Assembly (NCBI GenBank): GCA_963795825.1
Contig: CAWCIW010000005.1
Coordinates: forward strand, 868,001-932,000
Direction of reading: 5' to 3'
DNA from: BOG-908 sp963795825
Lineage (GTDB): Bacteria > Pseudomonadota > Alphaproteobacteria > Acetobacterales > Acetobacteraceae
Length of the DNA: 64,000 nt
Every line of letters begins with the position of its first letter. Position 1 is the stretch's first letter. A program made the position numbers and the translations under genes. Of this stretch, positions 1-8,053 are shown piece after piece. Under the pieces are notes generated by a model. That model did no database searches. It saw only the letters and a list, made by a program, of their open reading frames with translations, and was not told the origin of the DNA.

Positions 1-844
1 TATGGTCGTAGCCGTGCCCGAGCCGGATCTGCGCGTCGCGTCCGTCGCGCACGCCGTCGGCCAGGCGGCGCGGCGTGCGGAAGTCGAACACCGTACCGGC
101 CACGGCGCGCAGCTCGCCGGTGGGGATCAAGTCCGCATCCACAAGCGTGTAATGCGCGGCCGGGATGGTCAGCGTCTCGCCGAGTGCGCCGTCCGGCGCG
201 CCTTCGCCGGCCAGTGCGAACAGCGCGTGATTCGTCATGTTGACGATGGTCGGCTTGTCGGTCGAGGCGTCGTAGGTGATGCGCAAACTGCCGGAATCGT
301 CGAGCGCGAATGTCACGCTGACGTCGAGTTTGCCGGGATAGCCTGCCTCGCCGTCCGGGCTGGTGCGCGTGAACGTCACGGATGCTTCTGGCCCGCTCGC
401 GACAGCGGCCACGCGCCAGAGCAGTTTGTCGAACCCCGTGGTGCCGCCATGCAGCGAGGCGTGCGGCTCGTTGTGCTGCAGGTCGTAATTCTTGCCGTCC
501 AGCGTGAAGCGGGCGCCGGCTATGCGGTTGGCATATCGCCCGATCGTGGCGCCGAAATAGTTCGGGTGTTGGACGTAGGATTGCAGGTCGTCGTAGCCTA
601 GCACCACGTCCGCCTTGCGGCCGCGGCAGTCGGGCGCGATCAGGCGCTGCAGCGTGGCGCCATAAGCCAGGATAGTCGCCGCATAGCCGCGCGAATCCGA
701 CAAGGTCACAGCTTCCACGCGCCTGCCGTCCGGCAGCGCACCGGCGTCGCTCCGGGTCGCCTCGGCGGCCAGGCAGGGGGCAGCCGACGCGAGCGAGGCG
801 GCTAAAGCATAGCGCCTAACACGGATTTTCAAAACTGCCCGCAT
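1..844 (-). CDS. galM: aldose 1-epimerase, secreted, 3' end cut by window edge
   Basis: Aldose 1-epimerase interconverts the alpha and beta anomers of free hexoses. About 281 residues lie in the window and the C-terminus, with the catalytic Glu, is beyond base 1. A basic n-region, a short hydrophobic stretch and a CLAAE-like cleavage site at the N-terminus suggest export to the periplasm. Family motifs are NRIAGARF, LHGGTTGFDK (near residue 132), TNHALFAL with the catalytic His (near 204), and GYDH right at the edge. I start at the ATG at 844; the ATG at 849 runs into a stop at once. It is divergent from the sugar permease at 918 and shares the intervening palindrome, so both are probably controlled by one sugar-responsive repressor. 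The exact sugar is not determined. Confidence 0.93.
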   Translation of the reverse strand, partial: MRAVLKIRVRRYALAASLASAAPCLAAEATRSDAGALPDGRRVEAVTLSDSRGYAATILAYGATLQRLIAPDCRGRKADVVLGYDDLQSYVQHPNYFGATIGRYANRIAGARFTLDGKNYDLQHNEPHASLHGGTTGFDKLLWRVAAVASGPEASVTFTRTSPDGEAGYPGKLDVSVTFALDDSGSLRITYDASTDKPTIVNMTNHALFALAGEGAPDGALGETLTIPAAHYTLVDADLIPTGELRAVAGTVFDFRTPRRLADGVRDGRDAQIRLGHGYDH

Positions 845-885
845 ATCATCTGCCCACCCGAATTGCATTGGCGCCGGTCGCCTGC

Positions 886-908
886 TATTGTTATCGGACA
901 CAACAATA
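886..908. promoter_or_regulatory. palindromic operator between divergent sugar genes
   Basis: TATTGTT and AACAATA are perfect 7-bp inverted arms separated by 9 bp. The site lies between the divergent epimerase and permease genes. Its size and symmetry fit a LacI- or GntR-type dimeric repressor, which is inference; no such regulator is encoded next to it. Confidence 0.5.
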
Positions 909-917
909 AAGCGCGCA

Positions 918-2222
918 ATGCGAAACGTCATGCCCGGTCGCGGATCGGCGGATCAGGAAATGCCGTCCGATGACGGGCGGCAGACCCGCGCACTCGCCTT
1001 GCTGGCCTGCCTGTTCTTCGCCTGGGGCTTCATCACCGTCATCAATAACACGCTGCTGCCGCATCTGCGCAGCGTGTTCCAGCTCGATTACACGCAGACG
1101 ACGATCATCGAATCGGTCTGGTTCATCGCGTATTTCGTGGCCTCGCTGCCGGCCGCCTGGCTGATCGAACGCATCGGCTACCGACCTTCGCTGGTCGCCG
1201 GCCTGGCCATCATGGCCGCCGGATCCTTGCTGATGGTACCTGCCTCGCGCGTGCCGTCCTACGCCATCACGCTCGTGGCCCTGTTCGTCATCGCCACGGG
1301 CATCACGCTGCTGCAGGTGGCGGCAAACCCCTATGTCGTGGCGCTCGGCCGCGCGGAGACCGCCTCGTCGCGCCTCAACCTCGTGCAGGCGATGAACTCC
1401 GCGGGCACGATGCTGGCACCGATCTTCGGGGCCACCCTCATCCTGGGCCGCTCGGTCAGCGGCACGGCGAAACTCGGCGCTGTACTCTCGCCCGCCGACC
1501 AACTCGCGGACGCGCATTCCGTCGAGCTGCCTTACCTTTTGGTTGCCGCCACGCTCGGCATTCTTGCCGTCGTGTTCTCGCTATATCCGCTTCCACCAAT
1601 ACTGCGCCGGGCCTCCGCCGGTGCTGCCAGCCCGCCACGACGCACCCTCTTGCGGCATCGCAACCTGGTGTTCGGCGTGCCCGCTATCTTCATCTACCTG
1701 ATCGCGGAAATCGGCGTCGCCAACCTGTTCATCAACTTCGTCAGCGCGCCCGACATCGGCGATCTCACCCACGCGCAGGCCGGCCGCTACCTCGCGCTGC
1801 TGTGGGGCGGAATGATGGTCGGGCGCTTCGCCGGCGCGGCGCTGATGCGCAAGATCCGGCCCAATATCGCGCTGGCCGGCGCGGCCTCCGGCGCGTTCGC
1901 CGCAATACTCGTCACGGTGTTCTGCGACGGCAGCCTCTCGATGTGGGCGCTGATTTCCGTGGGCCTGTTTCACTCCATCATGTTCCCCACGATCTTCACG
2001 CTCGGCGTCAAGGATCTCGGGCCGCTCACCGAAGAAGGCGCCGGGCTGCTCATCATGGCGATCGCCGGAGGCGCATTGGTCATCGTGCAAGGCTGGCTCG
2101 CGGACGAATTCGGATTGAAGCTGTCGTTTCTGCTGACGGCCTGTTGCGAACTGTACGTCTTGTTTTACGCGATCTGGGGCTCGCGAAGCGCGGCGCTCGG
2201 CGACACGTCAGCAAGGAAGTGA
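918..2222 (+). CDS. FucP-family sugar:H+ symporter (MFS)
   Basis: A 12-segment inner-membrane transporter of the fucose/glucose-galactose permease branch of the major facilitator superfamily. It would import a hexose with protons. Typical signatures are FFAWGFITVINN in the first membrane segment, ANPYVVALG in the fourth region, and AEIGVANLFIN in the second half. From ATG 918 it is 434 residues, close to the family norm of 410-440. The frame is open from a TTG at 888, but that codon lies inside the palindrome at 886-908, so I prefer 918 (930 or 960 are also possible). The stop at 2222 is followed immediately by a hairpin shared with the convergent CoA-transferase gene. Confidence 0.9.
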   Translation: MRNVMPGRGSADQEMPSDDGRQTRALALLACLFFAWGFITVINNTLLPHLRSVFQLDYTQTTIIESVWFIAYFVASLPAAWLIERIGYRPSLVAGLAIMAAGSLLMVPASRVPSYAITLVALFVIATGITLLQVAANPYVVALGRAETASSRLNLVQAMNSAGTMLAPIFGATLILGRSVSGTAKLGAVLSPADQLADAHSVELPYLLVAATLGILAVVFSLYPLPPILRRASAGAASPPRRTLLRHRNLVFGVPAIFIYLIAEIGVANLFINFVSAPDIGDLTHAQAGRYLALLWGGMMVGRFAGAALMRKIRPNIALAGAASGAFAAILVTVFCDGSLSMWALISVGLFHSIMFPTIFTLGVKDLGPLTEEGAGLLIMAIAGGALVIVQGWLADEFGLKLSFLLTACCELYVLFYAIWGSRSAALGDTSARK

Positions 2223-2258
2223 GCAAGTAGTTCTTTTTCTCGAAAAAGGACTGCTTGC
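2223..2258. repeat. palindromic element copy 1: single type A hairpin, convergent genes
   Basis: GCAAGTAGTTCTTTTT pairs with AAAAAGGACTGCTTGC across a CTCG loop, with two G-T type mismatches. It starts on the base after the permease stop and ends 9 bp before the stop of the convergent CoA transferase. This is a lone arm of the element family and could act as a bidirectional terminator. Confidence 0.85.
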
Positions 2259-2267
2259 TTTACTTTC

Positions 2268-3386
2268 TTATGCGACCCCAATCTCCGCCATAATAGCATC
2301 ACGCCCGCTATCCGCAGCGCCAGCCCGCGTAGGCGCGCTTGCCGCGACACCCGAAAGATGGATCGGGCAACCAAGCAGCCTCCCACCATCCGTCGCCGCC
2401 AGCGCCATGCCGCGCGCCACATTATGCGGATGCGCAAACGCCTCTTCCGGCTCGAGGACCATCGCCACCTGTGTGCCGGCAGCCTCCAGCACCGCAAGCC
2501 AGGCGGCGGCGGGCTGCGTCGCGAACAATCCGGCAAAGGCCGCGGCGATCTCCGGCCGACCGGACACATCGTGTTGCCGCGCCGCGAATTGCGGAAAGCC
2601 GAGCGTCTCGCAGAACAGCCGCCAGTAGCGCGGCTCCATGTCGGTGGTCACCAGAAAGCGCCCATCCGCGCAGCGCCACAGCCCGATATCGGCCCGCCTT
2701 GTGCCGCGCGGCGGCAGCCCGCTTTCGCCGGCGCGCGCCAGTTGCGGTGCGACCAGGGCCATGCTGCTGTCGGACATCGCGATGTCCACGTGCTGGCCCA
2801 GCCCGGTGCGCGCGCGCATTCGCAGGGCCGCGAGTATGCCTATCACCGCATTGCTGCCCGCGAGCAGGTCGGCCACCGGTATGCCGGGGAAGCACGGCGC
2901 GTCCGGGTCCTCGCCCACCCGCGCGAGCGCGCCGGCCACCGCGAGCGCGATCGGATCGTGGCCCGGCTTGCTGGCGAGCGGGCCGGTCTGGCCGCACAGC
3001 GTGACCGAGCAATAGATCAGTGCCGGGTTGCGCGCCGAAAGCGCCGCGTAGCCGAGCCCCATGCCGTCCATCACGCCGGGCCGGTAATCCTCGACCAGGA
3101 TATCGGCGGTATCAACAAGCGCGAGGATGATCGCGCGGCCCTCCTCGGCGCCCGGATCGACCACGATGCTGCGCTTGCCGCGTGCGAAGCTGTCGCGGGC
3201 GCGCGCCGCGGCGGCCTGTTCCGCGGTCCAGCCAAAGGCCTGCGCCTGCTTGGCAAGCTCACGCGGGTTCTCCGCGCGGTTCACCACCGCCCCGAGTTCG
3301 GCGAGCAGCCAGGTGCAGTACGGCCCCGGCAGGAACTTGGTGAAATCCAGCACCGTCAGGCCGGACAGCGGCGCCGCGCGCGTCAT
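2268..3386 (-). CDS. CaiB/BaiF family III CoA transferase (paralogue 4, catalytic Asp present)
   Basis: A 372-residue CoA transferase of the formyl-CoA/carnitine type, moving CoA between carboxylic acids in the cytoplasm. The N-terminus GLTVLDFTKFLPGPYC, the YRPGVMDGMGLGY region and QHVDIAMSDSS (near residue 200) are typical. The last motif keeps the Asp that carries the aspartyl-CoA anhydride in this family. It is the last gene of the overlapping operon starting at 9221. Its ATG at 3386 overlaps the preceding stop as ATGA, so translation is probably coupled. The frame stays open upstream of 3386, but that part is shadow sequence of the neighbour. The acid substrate is unknown. Confidence 0.9.
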   Translation of the reverse strand: MTRAAPLSGLTVLDFTKFLPGPYCTWLLAELGAVVNRAENPRELAKQAQAFGWTAEQAAAARARDSFARGKRSIVVDPGAEEGRAIILALVDTADILVEDYRPGVMDGMGLGYAALSARNPALIYCSVTLCGQTGPLASKPGHDPIALAVAGALARVGEDPDAPCFPGIPVADLLAGSNAVIGILAALRMRARTGLGQHVDIAMSDSSMALVAPQLARAGESGLPPRGTRRADIGLWRCADGRFLVTTDMEPRYWRLFCETLGFPQFAARQHDVSGRPEIAAAFAGLFATQPAAAWLAVLEAAGTQVAMVLEPEEAFAHPHNVARGMALAATDGGRLLGCPIHLSGVAASAPTRAGAADSGRDAIMAEIGVA

Positions 3387-4489
3387 GGCGCGAACGCCGC
3401 GTCCCGCACCAGATCGGGCGCGGCGAGACGCTCCGGCAACGGAGCGTCGGTGACGAAAGGCGGCCCGGGCAGCACCACGCGCGCGCCGTCCACCTCGATC
3501 TCGCGCCAGAAGCCGCGTTCGGCCCAATGCGGCTCGGCGAGCGCGCCCGCCGGCGTCGTGATCACGGACAGCCCGAGCGCCCGCGCGCCAGACCACGCGG
3601 CGAGCGTGGCGCTGGGAAAGCGCAGGAAGAAGTCGGCAACTTCCGCCTCCAGCCGGTCCACCTCGCGCTGCTCGGTATTGGCGACAAGCGTGCTGTCCCA
3701 GTCGATCGCGGTGAAGCCGGGGCCTGCCGCGTGCTCATGCATCAGGCTCGCCATGGCGCGCATCATCGGCGGGTTGTCCACCATCGACCAGGTGACGTAG
3801 CCGTCCGCGCAGGCCCAGACCTGCCGCACGCCGGAGCCGCCGCGTACCAGTCTGTTGCCGGTGCGCTGGCCCAGCCGCCCGGTCCACTCCCAGACGATCG
3901 GGTCCCGATAGCCGGCCAGAACCGCGCTTTGGTAGGCCGATACGGTGGCGGACTGCCCGCGTCCGTCGGTGGCGCGCGCGTTGATGCCGACCAGGGCCGC
4001 GATGGCCGCCTGGGTGCCGGCGAGCGCGCTGGCCTGGTTGCCGGGCAGCGTCAGCGGTGGCCGGCCGGGTTCGCCCACGATGTGCATGATGCCGGACAGC
4101 GCCATGATGGTCAGGTCGGTGGCGGGGCCAAGATCCATGCCGGCGCCCTCGCCATGCGGCAGAACGCGCACGCTGACGAGTTTCGGGTGGCTGGCTTCCA
4201 GTCCGGCGGCGGTCAGGCCCCAGGCGGCGAGCGCGCCATCCTCGTCGAACAGTATGTCGGCCACGTCCAGCAGCGCGCGGAAGGTGGCGCGGCCAGGGTC
4301 TGTCATGGAGTCGAGGGCGATGCAGGTCTTGCCGGCATGGGCCGCGGCGTAGGCAAGCGCGTCGGCGCGGCCGGGATCGCCGCCCGGCGGCTCAATTCGT
4401 ATCACCTGCGCGCCGAGGCTGGCGAGCAGCCGTCCGGCATAGGCGCCGAACGTGCCGGCGAGGTCGAGAACCTTCAGATGTCCGAGCAT
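3383..4489 (-). CDS. CaiB/BaiF family CoA transferase-like protein (paralogue 3, catalytic Asp replaced by Gln)
   Basis: A 368-residue member of the family III CoA-transferase fold, starting LKVLDLAGTFGAYAGRLL and containing the GGDPGRADA and GKTCIALD regions. At the family position normally occupied by the catalytic Asp (GQxVDVSxxDA) this protein reads GQSATVSAYQSA, so the Asp is Gln. On its own it is therefore unlikely to be a normal transferase. Its neighbour (2268-3386) keeps the Asp and is nearly the same size, so a hetero-oligomer with one active subunit is plausible; this is inference. It overlaps that gene by ATGA and follows the previous stop by 8 bp. Confidence 0.82.
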   Translation of the reverse strand: MLGHLKVLDLAGTFGAYAGRLLASLGAQVIRIEPPGGDPGRADALAYAAAHAGKTCIALDSMTDPGRATFRALLDVADILFDEDGALAAWGLTAAGLEASHPKLVSVRVLPHGEGAGMDLGPATDLTIMALSGIMHIVGEPGRPPLTLPGNQASALAGTQAAIAALVGINARATDGRGQSATVSAYQSAVLAGYRDPIVWEWTGRLGQRTGNRLVRGGSGVRQVWACADGYVTWSMVDNPPMMRAMASLMHEHAAGPGFTAIDWDSTLVANTEQREVDRLEAEVADFFLRFPSATLAAWSGARALGLSVITTPAGALAEPHWAERGFWREIEVDGARVVLPGPPFVTDAPLPERLAAPDLVRDAAFAP

Positions 4490-4497
4490 GGTGTCCC

Positions 4498-5707
4498 TCA
4501 CGCCAGGATGCCGGCGTCGCGCAGGCCGGCGATCTCGTCTGGCGGCAGGCCGATCCAGTCGGAAAGCACCGCGTCGGTGTCGGCGCCGAGCAGCGGAGCG
4601 GGCCCGACGGCGATGGTCGAGCGGGAGAAGCGCGTGGGCGGCGCAGGCATCGCGCTCAGCCCGAGCACGGGGTGCGCCACCTCGACGAAATGGCCGGCGG
4701 CGATCAGCGCGGGATCGGTGAAGATATCGCGGCCGTCCTGCACCGCGGCTGCCGCCACGCCGGCCTGGCGCAGGGCGGCGGCCAGCAGATGCTTGTCCCA
4801 GTGTGCGGTGGCGGCCGACACAGCGGTTTCCAGTGCCAACTCCGACGCGCGTCGCCCGGCCGCCGTCGCATAGGCAGGATCGGTGGCCAGAGCGGGCTGG
4901 TCCAGCACGCGGCACAGGGCGGCGAACTGCACATCGTCGGCCGCCGCGATCGCGCACCACTGGTCATGGCCGCGGCAGGCGAACGCGCCGCTCGGCACGT
5001 GATGCGGGTCGCGGTTGTCGCGCGAGGGCGCGGCACCTGGTCTGCGCCGACGCCAGCGCATAGGCGCCCGACATGGCGTGCATCAGCGGCTCCACCTGGG
5101 AGACGTCGATATGCTGGCCTTCCCCGGTGCGGCGGCGGTGCTCGAGGGCGGCCAGCGTGCCGAGCACGGCGAACAGCGGCGCCACCACGTCGCCATAGGC
5201 GAAGGGCGGCATGTGCGGCGGCGTGCCTTCCCAGCCCGACAGGGCCGCCTGGCCGGACAGGGCGGCCGCGCTGTTGCCGTAGCCGCGCAGGCTGGAGAGC
5301 GGTCCCGCGCGGCCGGCCACGCTGACGCTGACCAGGATGATGCCGGGGCGGAGCCGGCACATGTCCGCGTAAGACAGGCCGAGACGGTCCAGGTAGCCTT
5401 TGGAGAAGTTCTCCACCACCACGTCCGCCCAGCCGACGAGCCGGGCGGCCACCGCCGCCCCGCGCGGATCGCCCAGGTTAAGGGTGACGCTACGCTTGCC
5501 GGTGTTGGTCTGCGCGAAGAACGCCGAGCCGTCCGGATCGGGGCGGTTGTCCTTGAACGGCGGGCTCATCCGGCCGAGGTCCAGCCGCTTGCGCAACTCG
5601 ATCTTGACCACGGTGGCGCCGTGATCGGCCAGGTCCTTGGTCGCCCGCGGACCGGCGCCGACCCAACTGAAATCGCCGATCTTCACGCCCTCCAGAGCAC
5701 CCGTCAT
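4498..5707 (-). CDS. CaiB/BaiF family CoA transferase-like protein (paralogue 2, Glu at catalytic position), frame break
   Basis: The N-terminal part (MTGALEGVKIGDFSWVGAGP, then GKRSVTLNLGD and ENFSKGYLDRLGL) and the C-terminal part (from PSRDNRDPHHVPSGAF to the stop at 4498) lie in two frames that join near 5030-5045. One base shift restores a family-length protein of about 402 residues. The catalytic motif reads GQHIDVSQVEPLM, so the usual Asp is Glu. The start at 5707 overlaps the stop of the dehydratase subunit as ATGA. The shift may be a sequencing error in GC-repeat DNA or a true lesion. If real, only the first 335 or so residues of one frame would be made, without the C-terminal lobe. 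Confidence 0.8.
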
Positions 5708-7049
5708 TGTGAACCCCGCCTGGCCAGTATGTCGTTTTCAATAAAGGCGCCGACGCGCGCGCGCATCGCGTCATCGTCCCAGGCGCGCGCATCGGCGTTG
5801 TCCGCACCGAGCCGGAGCACCGGGATGCCGGCCTCCGCAAACGCCGCGCGCAGCAGGTGTGCAAGCCGAAGGTCTCGCGGCAATCGTCCTGCGTGCCGCC
5901 GTTCAGCGAGACCACGCCGTCGATGCCGGCGCGGCGCGCTTCCTGCAGGAACCAGGCGATGTTCCAGGGCGGCGTGTTGAGCAGCGCCTGGATCTTCGTC
6001 ATGCGCGCGGCCAGCACGCGCAGCGGGTCCGCACCGTCGGTGGGATACGCATCGGCGGCGATGGCCATGTAGATCGACCAGACGAACACCGCGCCGTACC
6101 TCTTCTCGAAATATTCGTAGAAGCCGAGATTGTACCACAGGCCGGTGCCGAGCCACATCAGCCGGATCTGCTCGTTGGGCGCGGCGGCGTCGCCGGCCGC
6201 GATGCGGCTCTCGGTCTCGGCGCGGAACAGGGCGGCGCGGTCGCGCGCCCAGTCCCCGCCGCGGTGCCATTGCGGGATCATCGTGGCCGGCATCTGGTCG
6301 GCGATGTTGAGCGGCGCCGGGCGGGTGGCACTGATCAGGTCGCGCGTGCGGCGGTATTCGTCCTCCTGTTCGTTGACCAGGCGCAGGACGGATTCGAGCT
6401 TGCCGGCATCGAAACGCTTGCCGGTGTGGCGCTCGAGGAAGGCGATGAGCTCGCCGTACTGGTCGGCCAGGTAGTCGATCACCTCGGGGCCGAAGATCGC
6501 CTCGGCGCCGTCGCGCAGCCGGTCCAGCCAGCCCGGCTGCGGGCGGCGCCGGCTCTCCGCGCGATCCAGGCGGAACAGCGGGATGTCGAAACGCTCGGCC
6601 CACAAGCCGAAGATCGCGTGCAGCGCGCCGCAATCGTTGCCGGAGACCAGCAGCGCGGGTTTCGGCAGGCCGCCCCAGGGCGGGTCGGCATCCTCGCTGA
6701 GCGCCGAGGCTAGCGCCAGCGAGCAGTATTTGCACAGATTGCCGCGGTAGCCCGCCTCGCCCAGCGCGCCGAAATAGGCGGGCGATTTCTGCTTGGCGGC
6801 GATCACCGCGCCCCACCACTGGTTGACCACCACCGGGATGTCCATCGCCTTGAACAGCTCCGTCGGCACGTCGGCATTGACGAAAGCGAGCTGCTCGCCG
6901 GCGCCCACGCGCTCCTGCAGCGTCGCGAACCACGCCTTGTTGTACGCGCTGTTCTCGCGCGCGAAACTGACATGCTGTGCGCGCGTGTTGGCGAACGCGG
7001 CGGCCGGCTCGTGGGCGCGCGTGCCGTCCGGCGGCGTGGTGCCGCTCAC
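5704..7049 (-). CDS. 2-hydroxyacyl-CoA dehydratase / benzoyl-CoA reductase family subunit (large), frame break near C-terminus
   Basis: About 448 residues of the HgdAB/BcrBC family. These are iron-sulfur subunits that use a low-potential electron to remove water from 2-hydroxyacyl-CoA or to reduce an aromatic ring. Visible signatures are the Cys-rich NLCKYCSLALAS, GNDCGALHAIFG and DDCRETFGLH, which could supply cluster ligands. At about 5860 the frame shifts by one base; the rest (LLRAAFAEAGIPVLRLGADN to RRGSQ) continues in another frame to the stop at 5704. The GTG start at 7049 overlaps the previous stop as GTGA. Its partner subunit is directly upstream. No ATP-dependent activator (archerase, HgdC type) is present in the window. 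The substrate is unknown. Confidence 0.82.
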
Positions 7050-8053
7050 GCGGCCTGCTCCCATTGCGCGGCGATCGCGGCCGCGGCGCCGGCGAGGTCG
7101 GAGAAGCAATCGTCCGGCGCCACCAGGCTGCGTATGCCTTGGGCGGCCAGCCCGGCGCGCAGCAGCGGCACGCTCCAGGCGGTCGGGTGATCGTAGCCCG
7201 GCAAGGCCAGGATCACCGCGGCGGCGCGCAATGCGGTGGCACTGGCCTGCACATCGCGCACCCATTGCCCGACGCAGGGCGCGGCGGCGCCATAGGCCAG
7301 CGCAAGCTGCTCCAGCGGATCGCCGGTCTCGTCCACATGAGCGGGCGGCGGCGTCTGTCCTAGGTCGGGGGTCTCGCCAACCACGTGGAATCCCTGCTGC
7401 TCGAGGGCGCGGTAGAAATCCGGCGTGCGCAGGCCGCCGATCACCACAGCGCGCACGCCCTGCGGCAGCGCGGCGACGCCGGCATAAACGGCCAGCGTGT
7501 CGCCGAGGCCCACCTCGGCCTGCGTGCCATAGGCCGCCTGCCATTCCAGTGCCACGCTGCCGGACAGGCGCGGCTTCCAGGCCGTGCGCAGCGCGTCGGC
7601 GGCGGCGATGATACACCGCAGCGCGTTGCGCCGCACGATCGCCGCCTGCAACGCCGCGCGATCCGCGCCGCAATCATCGGCCAGGCGGGCGACCGCGCGC
7701 CGGTTGAAGGCCTGCGCGGCCGCGCCGGGCACATGGGCGAGCTGGACCAGGTAGGGACGGCCCGGCGTGGACTCGGGCAGGCACTGGAACAGCCGGTAGG
7801 CGGACGACTGCGCCGTGGCGGCGGCGCTGATGACAGGCACCCCGCCGGCCGCGCCGGCCGCCATCATCCCGGCCGCCAGCGCGCGCACCAGCGGGTGGCC
7901 GCCGCCCTCCTTGTAGGCATCCGCCTCCGGCCCCGGTGCCGCAGGATCCGCCTGCAGGCGCGCCAGGCGGCAACCGGCGGCGTCGAGCACTTCGAGCGGC
8001 ACATCGTCGCCGCACCAGTGCACGCGCGCGCCTGGCATCAAGCGGTTATCCAT
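7046..8053 (-). CDS. 2-hydroxyacyl-CoA dehydratase family subunit (small)
   Basis: A 335-residue second subunit of the same family, consistent with the heterodimeric dehydratase component. It has GGGHPLVRALAAGM, RLFQCLPESTPGRPYLV, RTPDFYRALEQQGFHVVGET and LPGYDHPTAWSVPLLR, and scattered Cys residues (for instance HWCGDD, APCVGQW, DDCFSD). It overlaps the large subunit gene by GTGA and overlaps the upstream CoA-transferase stop by 8 bp, so it is in the middle of one transcript. Assignment to the family rests on context with the large subunit and overall pattern. I cannot tell dehydratase from aryl-CoA reductase by eye. Confidence 0.75.
   Translation of the reverse strand: MDNRLMPGARVHWCGDDVPLEVLDAAGCRLARLQADPAAPGPEADAYKEGGGHPLVRALAAGMMAAGAAGGVPVISAAATAQSSAYRLFQCLPESTPGRPYLVQLAHVPGAAAQAFNRRAVARLADDCGADRAALQAAIVRRNALRCIIAAADALRTAWKPRLSGSVALEWQAAYGTQAEVGLGDTLAVYAGVAALPQGVRAVVIGGLRTPDFYRALEQQGFHVVGETPDLGQTPPPAHVDETGDPLEQLALAYGAAAPCVGQWVRDVQASATALRAAAVILALPGYDHPTAWSVPLLRAGLAAQGIRSLVAPDDCFSDLAGAAAAIAAQWEQAA

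Noticed and set aside
888..917. TTG start for the sugar permease at 888
   Set aside because: It lies inside a 23-bp palindromic operator and adds residues not seen in the family.
3387..4960. Longer versions of the CoA transferases from upstream open frames
   Set aside because: The upstream parts are out-of-frame shadows of neighbouring paralogues. Canonical N-termini start at the ATGA overlaps.
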